From Bordetella petrii (GTDB taxonomy: Bacteria > Pseudomonadota > Gammaproteobacteria > Burkholderiales > Burkholderiaceae_B): a stretch of DNA of 64,000 nt. The notes below the pieces were generated by a model. It saw only the letters and a program-made list of their open reading frames with translations, searched no databases and was not told where the DNA came from. Made by a program: the position numbers and the translations under genes. Position 1 is the first letter of the stretch. Every line of letters starts with the position of its first letter. Positions 16,259-24,209 of this stretch are shown here, one piece after another. Location of the stretch: contig WMBV01000004.1 of NCBI GenBank assembly GCA_017745595.1, positions 124,001-188,000 on the forward strand. Reading direction: 5' to 3'.

Positions 16259-17431
16259 TCAGGCCTTTGCGATGATCAACGTGGCGTGCAGGCCGATGAT
16301 GCCGCCGTTGCCGTGCACCAGCGCCACCTCGGCGTTCGGGACCTGGCGTTCTCCGGCCTGGCCGCGTATCTGGCGCACGCCTTCCACCAGATGCAGCATG
16401 CCTCCCGCCAGGCCGGGATGTCCGGCCGAGAGCAGCCCCCCGTGAGTGGTGACCGGCAGCCTGCCGCCCGGCCCGATGGCGCCGTGCTCGACATATCGGC
16501 CGCCTTCGCCCTTGGCGCAGAAGCCCAGGTCTTCCAGTTCGATGATGACGGTGATGGTGAAGCAGTCGTACAGCTCGGCCACGTCGATGTCCGCCGGCGC
16601 CAGGCCCGCCATGGCGTAGGCGTCGCGGCCGGATTGCACCGCGCCGGTAGTGGTGACGTTGCGGTAGTCGCCGATATAAGTGTGCGAATGCCCGTAGCCG
16701 TGGCCCAGCAGCTTGACGGCCGGCTGGCGCAGGTCGCGCGCGCGTTCCGGCGTGGTGACGATGAACGCGGCCGCGCCGTCGGATACCAGCGCGCAATCCA
16801 GCAGCCGCAGCGGCGAGGTGATCATGCGCGACTGCATCACGTCGGCCAGCGAGATCGGATCGCGTTTGTGCGCCAGCGGATTGCGCGCCGCGTGCGCGCG
16901 CATGGCGACCGCGACTTCCGCCATCTGCTCGAAGGTGGTGCCGTATTCGTGCATGTGGCGCTGGGCCGCCAGCGCGTACAGCGTGGGCACCATCGGGCCG
17001 TAGGGAGCTTCGAACTCCGGGTGCGCCCAGCCGGCATCGGCCATTTTCTGCACCGCCGCGCCGCGCGAATGGAACGACAGCAGGTTCTGCCCGGCCACGC
17101 ACAGCACGGTCTCGCACTGCCCGGTGGCCACCGCCATGGCCGCGTGGTGGGCCATGGCCACGCCCGACGCCCCCGCCACGTCCAGCGTGGCCAGGTAGCG
17201 CGGTTGCAGGCCCAGGCCGTCGGCCACCACGCCGCAGGGCATGGCCCAGTTTTCCACGCGCAGCGGCGTGGTGAGCAGGCCGTCGATGTCTTGCGGCGCC
17301 AGGCCGGCATCGGCCAGCGCGCTCAGGGCCGCCTGGCGCTGCAGGCCGAGCGCGTCGAACTGGGGCACCAGCCCGAGCGGGCTTTCGCCCACGCCGGCAA
17401 TGACCGCCGCCAGGGGCGCGCGCCGGCTCAC
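16259..17431 (-). CDS. Thiolase-superfamily protein lacking the nucleophilic cysteine (candidate retro-aldolase)
   Basis: From the GTG at 17431 (overlapping the upstream stop as GTGA) the protein is 390 residues, the usual size of lipid-transfer/SCP2 thiolases. The N-terminal position that carries the catalytic Cys in thiolases reads DVAGASGVAMA, with Gly87 where CASG is expected. The LYDCFTITVIIELEDLGFC segment (Tyr288) and GGLLSAGHPGLAGG are present. The steroid aldolase Ltp2 likewise lacks the thiolase cysteine and uses tyrosines, one of them near residue 294. With the DUF35 partner next door, retro-aldol cleavage of a 3-hydroxyacyl-CoA is a plausible activity. Ordinary thiolysis is unlikely without the cysteine. 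Confidence 0.8.
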   Translation of the reverse strand: MSRRAPLAAVIAGVGESPLGLVPQFDALGLQRQAALSALADAGLAPQDIDGLLTTPLRVENWAMPCGVVADGLGLQPRYLATLDVAGASGVAMAHHAAMAVATGQCETVLCVAGQNLLSFHSRGAAVQKMADAGWAHPEFEAPYGPMVPTLYALAAQRHMHEYGTTFEQMAEVAVAMRAHAARNPLAHKRDPISLADVMQSRMITSPLRLLDCALVSDGAAAFIVTTPERARDLRQPAVKLLGHGYGHSHTYIGDYRNVTTTGAVQSGRDAYAMAGLAPADIDVAELYDCFTITVIIELEDLGFCAKGEGGRYVEHGAIGPGGRLPVTTHGGLLSAGHPGLAGGMLHLVEGVRQIRGQAGERQVPNAEVALVHGNGGIIGLHATLIIAKA

Positions 17432-18570
17432 CGCAGCACCTCGCGCGCGATCAGCATGCGCTGGATCTCGGATGAGCCTTCGCCCACGCGATAATGGCGG
17501 ATGTCGCGGTAAAAGCGTTCCACCGGGAAGCCGCGCACCAGCCCCATGCCACCATGGATCTGCACTGCCCGGTCGGCGACGCGGCCCACCATTTCCGACG
17601 CGGCCAGTTTGCACATGCTGGGCGCGCTGCCGGTGTCTTCGCCGGCCTGCAGGCGGCGCAGGGTTTCATAGACGAAAGCCCGCGCCTGCGCCAGTTCGGT
17701 GGCGGAATCGGCCAGCATCCACTGGATGGCCTGGCGTTCGGCCAGTGGCTTGCCGAAGGTGGTGCGTTCCCGGGCATACTGCGCGGACATTTCCAGCAGG
17801 CGGTCGGCCGCGCCCAGGCAAGAGCAGGCCACGCCCATGCGGCCGCTGGTCAGCGACGACATGGCCACCTTGAAGCCCTGGCCGACCTCGCCCAGCACAC
17901 CGCCGGCCGGCACCACGCAATTGTCGAAGGTCAGTTCGGCCAGCTTGATGGGTTCCGAACCGATGGTGGTGTCGACCCGGGACACCGCGAAGCCCGGCGT
18001 GCCCTTGTCGACCAGGAAGGCGGTGATGCCGCCGCGCGCGCGTTTTTCCGGGTCGGTGACAGCCATGACCAGGACCACGTCGGCGACATGGGCGCCGCTG
18101 ATGTAGTGCTTGCTGCCGTTGAGTACCCAGCCGTCGCCGCGCGGCTCGGCGCGCGTCTGGATCGCTTGCGCGTCCGAGCCCGCGCCCGGCTCGGTCAGCG
18201 CGAACGACGCGTTCAGCGTGCCCGCGCACAGCCCTGCCAGGTAGCGTTCCTGCTGGGCGGCTGTGCCGAAGCGGGCGATCGCGATGGGATTCAGGCCGCT
18301 GGTCGCATCCAGGATCAGCGTGAAGATGCGGTGCGAGCGGCTGAACTCTTCCAGCACCAGGCAATAGGTGGGCAGGTCGAAGTCGCCGCCGCCGAATTTG
18401 GCGGGCAGGCGCATGCCCAGGTAGCCGTGCTCGCGCAGCAGCGGCACGGCGCGCTCGGGCAATTGGCCGGTGCGGTCGATTTCCAGGGCGATCGGTTCGA
18501 GCTGCTGTTGCGTGAAGCGGCGGATGGCCGCGCGCATCTCGGCGAGTTCCGGGCTGATTTCCAGTTGCAA
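17428..18570 (-). CDS. Acyl-CoA dehydrogenase
   Basis: The 380-residue protein has the full family pattern: N-terminal helical domain, FALTEPGAGSDAQAIQTRAE with NGSKHYISGA (FAD and substrate loops), QIHGGMGLVRGFPVERFYRD, and a C-terminal GEGSSEIQR whose first glutamate is the probable catalytic base. It would oxidise an acyl-CoA to the 2-enoyl-CoA. The start is a TTG at 18570 with CAGGAGACCTGAC upstream; the frame further upstream looks non-coding. It begins 1 nt after the stop of the crotonase-like gene and overlaps the thiolase-like gene, so it is tightly embedded in the operon. Confidence 0.9.
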   Translation of the reverse strand: MQLEISPELAEMRAAIRRFTQQQLEPIALEIDRTGQLPERAVPLLREHGYLGMRLPAKFGGGDFDLPTYCLVLEEFSRSHRIFTLILDATSGLNPIAIARFGTAAQQERYLAGLCAGTLNASFALTEPGAGSDAQAIQTRAEPRGDGWVLNGSKHYISGAHVADVVLVMAVTDPEKRARGGITAFLVDKGTPGFAVSRVDTTIGSEPIKLAELTFDNCVVPAGGVLGEVGQGFKVAMSSLTSGRMGVACSCLGAADRLLEMSAQYARERTTFGKPLAERQAIQWMLADSATELAQARAFVYETLRRLQAGEDTGSAPSMCKLAASEMVGRVADRAVQIHGGMGLVRGFPVERFYRDIRHYRVGEGSSEIQRMLIAREVLR

Positions 18571-18571
18571 G

Positions 18572-19312
18572 TCAGGTCTCCTGGGGACGTGTTGGTGGCG
18601 CGGGCTGGCCGGCCAGCGTGGCTGCCTCGGCTGCTTCGGCCAGGTGCTGGCGCAAGCCGCGGTTGATCCAGCGCTTGTTGGCCGCGTAGGCGTGGCCGGC
18701 GTGCGCGCCGCGCGCCTGCGCCAGTGCGGCGCAGCGGCCGCGCAAGGCCGGCGCCGACGCCAGGTGGTCGACCAGGCCGGACTGCAGGGCCTGGCCGGCA
18801 TCGATGCGTTCGCCGGCCTGTACCAGCCGCTGCAACATCGGCCGGGGCGCGCGCCGCGCCACGATGGCCGCGCCTATCGGCGTGGGCATGCCCAGCCGGA
18901 TTTCCGGCAGCGACAGCCAGGCGGGCTCCGCCATGACGATCTCGTCGCAAACCAGGGCCAGCATGGCGCCGGCGCCGACGGCCGGGGCCTGCACACAGGC
19001 CAGCAGCGGCTTGGGAAAGTCCAGCAAGGTGTACAGGGTGTCCATCAGCAGGTCGCGGCGGCGTTGCGCGGCCTCTGCCGTGGGCAATTCGGCGAACTCC
19101 TTCAGGTCGGCGCCAGCGCAGAATGCCCGCTCGCCAGCCGCGCCCAATACCACCGCGCCGATGGCGGGGTCTTGCGCGGCCTGTCGCAGCGCCCGGGCCA
19201 GCGCGGCGCAGGTGGCCTGGTTCAATGCGTTGGCGGCGGCCGGGCGGGCCAGCGTCAGCCAGCGCACGGTGCCTTCGGTAACGGTCTCGATCATAGGAAG
19301 CAGTGTCGTCAT
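18572..19312 (-). CDS. Enoyl-CoA hydratase/isomerase family protein
   Basis: The 246-residue crotonase-fold protein has the oxyanion-hole element ERAFCAGADLKEF. The first acidic residue expected in GGGxE is replaced (VGAGAMLALVCDEI). A glutamate is kept in LSLPEIRLGMPTPIGA. Crotonase proteins with one glutamate are often isomerases or hydrolases rather than hydratases. This one is therefore probably not redundant with the hydratase at 15092. It is the third gene of the leftward operon, 12 nt after the racemase-like gene. Confidence 0.82.
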   Translation of the reverse strand: MTTLLPMIETVTEGTVRWLTLARPAAANALNQATCAALARALRQAAQDPAIGAVVLGAAGERAFCAGADLKEFAELPTAEAAQRRRDLLMDTLYTLLDFPKPLLACVQAPAVGAGAMLALVCDEIVMAEPAWLSLPEIRLGMPTPIGAAIVARRAPRPMLQRLVQAGERIDAGQALQSGLVDHLASAPALRGRCAALAQARGAHAGHAYAANKRWINRGLRQHLAEAAEAATLAGQPAPPTRPQET

Positions 19313-19324
19313 GCGGGGCGCCGT

Positions 19325-20122
19325 TCAGCGGGCGGACAGCGCGTCCACCTGCTGCAGGATGTCGGCGGGCGGAGTCGTGTAGGCCCAGCGGCGGCCCACG
19401 CCCATGCCCGTCGCGCGCTGCAGCCGCACCATCATTTGCGCGGCCGCGAGCGCATTGCCGATGCAATCCATCACGGTCGCGCCATCGATTGTGCGCACGC
19501 CATTGAAAAAGAGCAGTTCGCTCAGCACGCCTTCGGCCGGAATCACCACGTCGGCACCGCCGTCGACCAGGCGTTGGGCCACGGCGCGAAAATCGTCGCA
19601 GACGTCCTGCGGAGTGCTCAACGCCGCTTCGAGCTGCGCTTCGGTGACGGGGCGGGCCAGCGCCTCGATGCCGCTGACGCGCGCGCCCAGGGAATGCCGC
19701 GCCACCAGCGCTGCCACGCGCTTGACGCCGGCCGGCGCGAGCGGCACCAGCGCGAAACGCTCGGCCAGCGTGCACGCGGTCAGCAGCGCGCTTTCAGGCA
19801 TCGAGACCACGGGGATGCGCAAGATCGAACGGATCTCGGCCAGAAAGGGCTCGCTGAAGCTGCCCAGAATGACGGCGTCGTGGCCGTCGGCCTGCGCCCG
19901 GCGGCAGAAGTCGATGGCCTCGCGCTGGATGACGTGCTTGACATAGGGGAAGCGCAGCATTTCCGCCGGGGTGCGGACGTCATACCAGTGCTCTGAAGCG
20001 CCGTTGAACGTGACGGCGACCTCGTCGCCGCAGACCGCTTGCGCATGCCGCGACAAGGCCTGGACGTACCGGGGCAGGTGGCCCAGCGGCGCCATGGACT
20101 GATACCAGATTTTCATGGTCAT
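19325..20122 (-). CDS. Asp/Glu/hydantoin racemase-like protein without the catalytic cysteines
   Basis: The 265-residue protein has the racemase-family fold pattern: KIWYQSMAPLGHLPRYVQAL, DAVILGSFSEPFLAEIRSILRIPVVSMPESAL, and GGADVVIPAEGVLSELL. In hydantoin and Asp/Glu racemases cysteines sit in the loops corresponding here to GSFSEP (Ser88) and IPAEGV (Ala196). Both are absent, so a two-cysteine racemase mechanism is not possible. It may act as an isomerase, decarboxylase or binding protein on a dicarboxylate. It is the second gene of the operon, directly after a Bug receptor. Confidence 0.7.
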   Translation of the reverse strand: MTMKIWYQSMAPLGHLPRYVQALSRHAQAVCGDEVAVTFNGASEHWYDVRTPAEMLRFPYVKHVIQREAIDFCRRAQADGHDAVILGSFSEPFLAEIRSILRIPVVSMPESALLTACTLAERFALVPLAPAGVKRVAALVARHSLGARVSGIEALARPVTEAQLEAALSTPQDVCDDFRAVAQRLVDGGADVVIPAEGVLSELLFFNGVRTIDGATVMDCIGNALAAAQMMVRLQRATGMGVGRRWAYTTPPADILQQVDALSAR

Positions 20123-20149
20123 GGAATGAGCGGAGAAAAGTGGGGGCGG

Positions 20150-21172
20150 TTATTCGACCTTGGCGCCCGTCATCTTGACGATGGCGGCGTATTCGGGGAT
20201 TTCCTTGGCGATCTGCGCGGCGAACTGCTGCGGCGTGCTGGCGATTTTCTCCAGTCCGCCGTCCACGAACAGGCGCTGGTGGATATCAGGCTGGTTCAGT
20301 GCGTCGATCACTGCGTCATGCAGCTTTTGCACGATCGCCGGCGGCGTCCCCGCGGGGGCGAGCAGGCCATACCAGGAAACGATCTGGAAGCCCGGCAAGC
20401 CGGATTCGGCCACCGTGGGGATGTCCGGCGCGAACGAGGCGCGCTTGGCCGTGACCACCGCCAACCCTTTCAGCGAGCCATTCTGCAGCGACGGCATGGC
20501 TGCCAGCAGGCCGCCGACCATCAGCTTCACGTGCCCGGCCAGCAGGGCTGTGGTTGCCGGAGCCATGCCGCGATAGGGAATGTGCGCGAGGTCGATGCCG
20601 GCGCGTTGCGCCAGCAGTGCGCCGGCCAGGTGGCCGCCGGATCCCGCGCCCGACGATCCATAGTTCAGCTGGCCCGGATGTGCCTTTGCGTAAGCAATCA
20701 GTTCCTGCACGTTGTTGACCGGGACGGACGGATGCGCCAGCAGCACGAGCGGGATTTCGGCGATCTCGGTGATGGGCGCGAAATTCTTTTGCGGATCGAA
20801 AGGCAGTTTGGCGTACAGCGAGCGGTTCACCACCAGCGGGCCGTTCGTGCCCAGCAACAGGGTCTGGCCGTCGGGCGCCGCGCGGGCGACTTCTTCGGTG
20901 CCGATATTGCCGCCCGCGCCAGAACGGTTTTCGACGACGAACGGCTGCCCCAGGCTGATCGCCAGTTTCGCGGCGATGCTGCGCGCCACGATATCCGCGG
21001 GGCCACCCGGCGGATAGGGCACGATGACGCGCACCGGGCCCGAGGGGTAGGCGGCGGCCGCGCCGGCGGTGCGCGCCAGGCCGGCCGTGATCAGCATGGC
21101 GGCGACGCAGGCGGCGCCCAGTGCGGCCAGGCGACGCATGGCACGCCCGTACGTGATGGTCGGGGTCATCAT
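20150..21172 (-). CDS. Bug-type periplasmic solute-binding protein (TTT receptor), first gene of the operon
   Basis: The start at 21172 is preceded by TGGAGACCTC and gives 340 residues. The signal peptide (about residues 12-38, LAALGAACVAAMLITAGLA) is followed by VRVIVPYPPGGPADIVARSI. Further family elements are FDPQKNFAPITEIAEIPLV, LNYGSSGAGSGGHLAGALLAQRAG and DIPTVAESGLPGFQIVSWYG. It leads an eleven-gene leftward operon and lies just downstream of the putative IclR operator copy B, so uptake and breakdown genes would be induced together. Confidence 0.92.
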   Translation of the reverse strand: MMTPTITYGRAMRRLAALGAACVAAMLITAGLARTAGAAAAYPSGPVRVIVPYPPGGPADIVARSIAAKLAISLGQPFVVENRSGAGGNIGTEEVARAAPDGQTLLLGTNGPLVVNRSLYAKLPFDPQKNFAPITEIAEIPLVLLAHPSVPVNNVQELIAYAKAHPGQLNYGSSGAGSGGHLAGALLAQRAGIDLAHIPYRGMAPATTALLAGHVKLMVGGLLAAMPSLQNGSLKGLAVVTAKRASFAPDIPTVAESGLPGFQIVSWYGLLAPAGTPPAIVQKLHDAVIDALNQPDIHQRLFVDGGLEKIASTPQQFAAQIAKEIPEYAAIVKMTGAKVE

Positions 21173-21183
21173 GAGGTCTCCAT

Positions 21184-21226
21184 TTTTATAATTTGTACTG
21201 CAGTTTATTAAATTGCTATGTGGGTA
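21184..21226 (-). promoter_or_regulatory. Putative IclR operator and promoter element, copy B
   Basis: Read leftwards this contains CAATTTAATAAACTG (21201-21215), a slightly degenerate form of the palindrome at 7375-7389, then CAGTACAAATTATAAA. It ends about 12 nt before the operon's first ATG. Most bases of the surrounding 40 nt agree with copy A in the same orientation relative to the gene, including TTATAATTTG and TGCTATG read on the plus strand. This is strong sequence evidence for co-regulation; the identity of the regulator is inferred from position. Confidence 0.6.
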
Positions 21227-21485
21227 CAGAATAGAACTCGCCCGCGGCGCTGTCAACGGAACGCCGGATCTGATGGATCTCGCGCAGGGCCATGCCACGG
21301 GCATACATGGCCACGGATCTGGTCATCCAAACCCGTGAAGTGCCGTTCAGGCCCATGGCGCATCAAGGCCCTGGAAAACGTCACCCTGACCAATCCCCGC
21401 ACGGGGCGGGCCATTCTGCGGTCCTGACAAAGTTGCCGTGATTTTCCCTTTGTCAGATATCATCGTGCGATCCCCACGGGCTGCC
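21227..21485. other. Gap between operon promoter and the next gene
   Basis: About 260 nt with no convincing gene. A 69-codon open frame crosses it on the plus strand but has no ribosome site, resembles nothing and begins inside the operon promoter. CCCCGCACGGGGCGGG (near 21404-21419) could fold weakly. The AGGAGG at 21486-21491 belongs to the next gene. Confidence 0.4.
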
Positions 21486-21501
21486 AGGAGGCATGCGCGC
21501 C

Positions 21502-23172
21502 ATGCGTCGTCCGACCTTAAGCGGGCTGTTCTCGCCCGATAGCGCTACTTCTTTTTGCGGTATCGGCTTGATATTGGGCACCTTGTTTTTTGCCGCCTCG
21601 CTGACGCCTTCGCTGGTGCCGCGGTCGCCGATGGTGCAAGGGGTACTGGGCGGCTTCTGCCTGGCGGCGGGCTATGCGCTGGGCGTGTTGCTGCGCCGGA
21701 TCTGGCTGGCTCTGGCCTTGCCGACGCTGCCGCCGCGGGCGCACCAGGTCGGCATGATGCTGGTGCTGGCGGGCTGCATCGTCACGGTGATCCTGGCGCT
21801 GTGGTGGGCCACCAGTTGGCAGAACCGGCTGCGCGCGCTGATGCAGATGCCGGCCATCGACAGCGCGGGCCCCTGGACCAGCGCGGGCCTGGCCTTGTTG
21901 ACGTTTGCCTGCCTGCTGGCGCTGGGCCGGCTGGCCGGCTGGCTGGCGCGCTGGGTGGCCCGCCGGCTGACGCGCGTGCTGTCGCGGCAGGCCTCGATGC
22001 TGCTGGCGGTGGTGATCACCGCGGCCCTGTTCTGGACCATCGGCAACGGCGTGCTGGCGCTTGGCGCCTTGCGTTGGGCGGACCAGATCTACAGCCGCCT
22101 GGATGCGCTGGTCGAAGACGACATCGCGCAGCCCCAGGCGTGGGACAAGACCGGCGGCCCCGGTTCGCTGATCGACTGGCACCGGGTCGGCCGCCAGGGG
22201 CGGCGCATGGTGGCGGCCGGCCCCGACGCCGCGGAAATCCAGCGGCTGACCGGCCAGCCGGCCCGCGAACCGCTGCGCGTGTATGTGGGCCTGAATTCGG
22301 CGCCGTCGCCGCGCGAGCGGGCCGACTTGGCGCTGCGCGAGCTGCAGCGGATCGGGGCGTTCGAGCGGGCGAACCTGGTCATCGCCACCCCCACCGGCAC
22401 GGGCTGGGTCGACCCGGAAAGCCAATCGGCGCTCGAATACGTGCTGCACGGCGACGTGGCCACGGTGTCGGTGCAGTATTCGTACTTGCTGAGCTGGCTG
22501 GCCTTGCTGGCCGAGCCCGAATACGGCGTGGAAACGGCGCGCGCGGTGTTCGCCACGGTGTACGGGTATTGGCGCTCGCTGGATCCGCGGCACCGCCCCC
22601 GGCTGTACCTGCAGGGCCTCAGCCTGGGCGCGCTGAACGGCGACCTGAGCCACGATCTTTACCAGGTGATCGGCGCGCCCTACCAGGGCGCCTTGTGGTC
22701 GGGGCCGCCCTTCAATACCCCGACCTGGAAGGCGGTCACGGCGGACCGCAACGCCGGTTCGCCGGCCTGGCTGCCGACCTTCGGCGACGGGTCGGTGGTG
22801 CGCTTTACCGCGCAGAAAAACGCGCTGGACGACGCGCCCAAGCCCTGGGGCGATTTTCGCGTGGTGTTCCTGCAGTACGCGAGCGATGCGGTAACGTTCT
22901 TCGATCCGCACGCGTTGTGGCGGCGCCCTGACTGGATGGTGCCGCCGCTGGGGCCCGATGTCTCGCCCGACATCCGCTGGATTCCGGTGGTGACGTTCCT
23001 GCAGCTGGCGTTCGATATGGCGCTGGCGGTCGAGCCGCCCAAGGGCCACGGGCACGTCTACGCGTTCGATCACTACCTGGATGCCTGGGCCAGCCTGACC
23101 TCGCCCTCGGACTGGACCCCCGAGTCGCTGGCGGCGCTGAAACGGGCCGTCGCGGCCGCCCGCCGGCAATAG
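21502..23172 (+). CDS. Membrane alpha/beta hydrolase family protein (Abhydrolase_9 type)
   Basis: The 556-residue protein begins with four or five membrane helices (about residues 15-205: LGTLFFAASLTPSLVPRSP, MLVLAGCIVTVILALWW, ALLTFACLLALGRL, LAVVITAALFWTIGNG). A hydrolase domain follows with a serine elbow GLSLGALNG. LTPSLVPRSP and the layout match a conserved family of large membrane-bound hydrolases of unknown substrate. AGGAGG lies 10 nt before the ATG at 21502; the ATG at 21493 is too close to it. It stands alone, convergent with the endonuclease gene. Function beyond hydrolase fold is not known. Confidence 0.8.
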   Translation: MRRPTLSGLFSPDSATSFCGIGLILGTLFFAASLTPSLVPRSPMVQGVLGGFCLAAGYALGVLLRRIWLALALPTLPPRAHQVGMMLVLAGCIVTVILALWWATSWQNRLRALMQMPAIDSAGPWTSAGLALLTFACLLALGRLAGWLARWVARRLTRVLSRQASMLLAVVITAALFWTIGNGVLALGALRWADQIYSRLDALVEDDIAQPQAWDKTGGPGSLIDWHRVGRQGRRMVAAGPDAAEIQRLTGQPAREPLRVYVGLNSAPSPRERADLALRELQRIGAFERANLVIATPTGTGWVDPESQSALEYVLHGDVATVSVQYSYLLSWLALLAEPEYGVETARAVFATVYGYWRSLDPRHRPRLYLQGLSLGALNGDLSHDLYQVIGAPYQGALWSGPPFNTPTWKAVTADRNAGSPAWLPTFGDGSVVRFTAQKNALDDAPKPWGDFRVVFLQYASDAVTFFDPHALWRRPDWMVPPLGPDVSPDIRWIPVVTFLQLAFDMALAVEPPKGHGHVYAFDHYLDAWASLTSPSDWTPESLAALKRAVAAARRQ

Positions 23173-23198
23173 GCGCGGCGCGTTCGCGCAAGCGCGGT

Positions 23199-24110
23199 TC
23201 AGCCTTGCCGCGCGGGCAGCAGCCGCATTCCGGTGCGCCTGACAAACTCGGCATAGCTGATCGGCGCGCCGGCCTTGGCGCCGCTGTTGTTGGCCTGCCA
23301 GTGCACCCACGACCGTCCGGTCGTGGCGTCGTACACGACCTTGTAAAGATGGCCGGGCACCGCGACGCCGGCCCCGATCGTGGCGGGCCGGCCGTCGTAC
23401 ACGGGCCCGGTAAAAACGTATACGTCGCCCGCGGCGCGCATCGCGTATTTGCGCGTGTCCTGTTCGATCCGGCTCCAGGGCCCGGCATTGTGCGCCTGGT
23501 CCTGCGGCACCATATTCGCCAGGGAAAAACTCTGTGCCATGGCGGCGGGCGTAGACATGTCGGCCGCGGGCGCCATGTGCCCGCGCGAAAATCCCGAACC
23601 CCGGTAGTCATCCAGTTCGGCCCGTTCGGCGCGGGGCACGCGCGCCTCGGCGTAGAACTTGTCGGTGCGTTGCAGCCCCTGGGCCTGGATCAACGCCTTG
23701 CGGTTCAGGCGCTCGGCGACGAACACGGGCGTCTTGGTCCGGCCGTCGTGCAGCACGGCGAAGGCGGAAAAGCACACCTCGCGCAGTCTTGGGCCGGCGG
23801 GCACGGCGGGCGGATGCCCCTTCGGAAAGAACTGGGGGCAGTCCGTGAACCGGGTCTGGACCGTTGGCCCGCTGGGCGCGGCCAACGGCGCGGCGTGCTG
23901 CTGGGGCGGCCATTCCAGGCGGGCCAGGACGTCCTGCACTGAGACGGGAATCCGCCATTGCGGATTCAGCAGGTAGGTGGCGGCGCCGAAGCTGGCTAGA
24001 GACGAAACGACGAACGCCCGCAGGAAGCGCGTGATGCTGTGGGCCGATCGGGTACGGCTCTTTGCGGGGGATCTTTTTTTCCTGGAAACGGGTTTCTTCG
24101 CGCGCGTCAT
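23199..24110 (-). CDS. DNA/RNA non-specific endonuclease (NUC1/EndoG type), membrane-anchored
   Basis: The 303-residue protein carries the His-Me finger motif SRGHMAPAAD, with the following NMVPQDQAHN supplying the metal-binding asparagine, as in Serratia nuclease and EndoG. A basic N-terminus (TRAKKPVSRKKRSPAK) precedes one hydrophobic segment (about residues 35-52), so the catalytic domain is probably outside the cytoplasm. It may degrade extracellular or periplasmic nucleic acid. The ATG at 24110 is chosen over an upstream one because the extra 27 residues look unlike a protein N-terminus. Confidence 0.85.
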   Translation of the reverse strand: MTRAKKPVSRKKRSPAKSRTRSAHSITRFLRAFVVSSLASFGAATYLLNPQWRIPVSVQDVLARLEWPPQQHAAPLAAPSGPTVQTRFTDCPQFFPKGHPPAVPAGPRLREVCFSAFAVLHDGRTKTPVFVAERLNRKALIQAQGLQRTDKFYAEARVPRAERAELDDYRGSGFSRGHMAPAADMSTPAAMAQSFSLANMVPQDQAHNAGPWSRIEQDTRKYAMRAAGDVYVFTGPVYDGRPATIGAGVAVPGHLYKVVYDATTGRSWVHWQANNSGAKAGAPISYAEFVRRTGMRLLPARQG

Positions 24111-24209
24111 GCTACCTGTGGCTGCTAACCGGTTGCGTGCTGGCAAGCAGCCTGGCAACCCATTCAGCCACGCATTGTAGATGAGGGGCAACTTCGCCCC
24201 GCGCCGGCC

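Noticed and set aside
21218-21427. 69-codon frame in the gap before the membrane hydrolase gene
   Set aside because: No ribosome site, starts inside the operon promoter and has no similarity that I can recognise.
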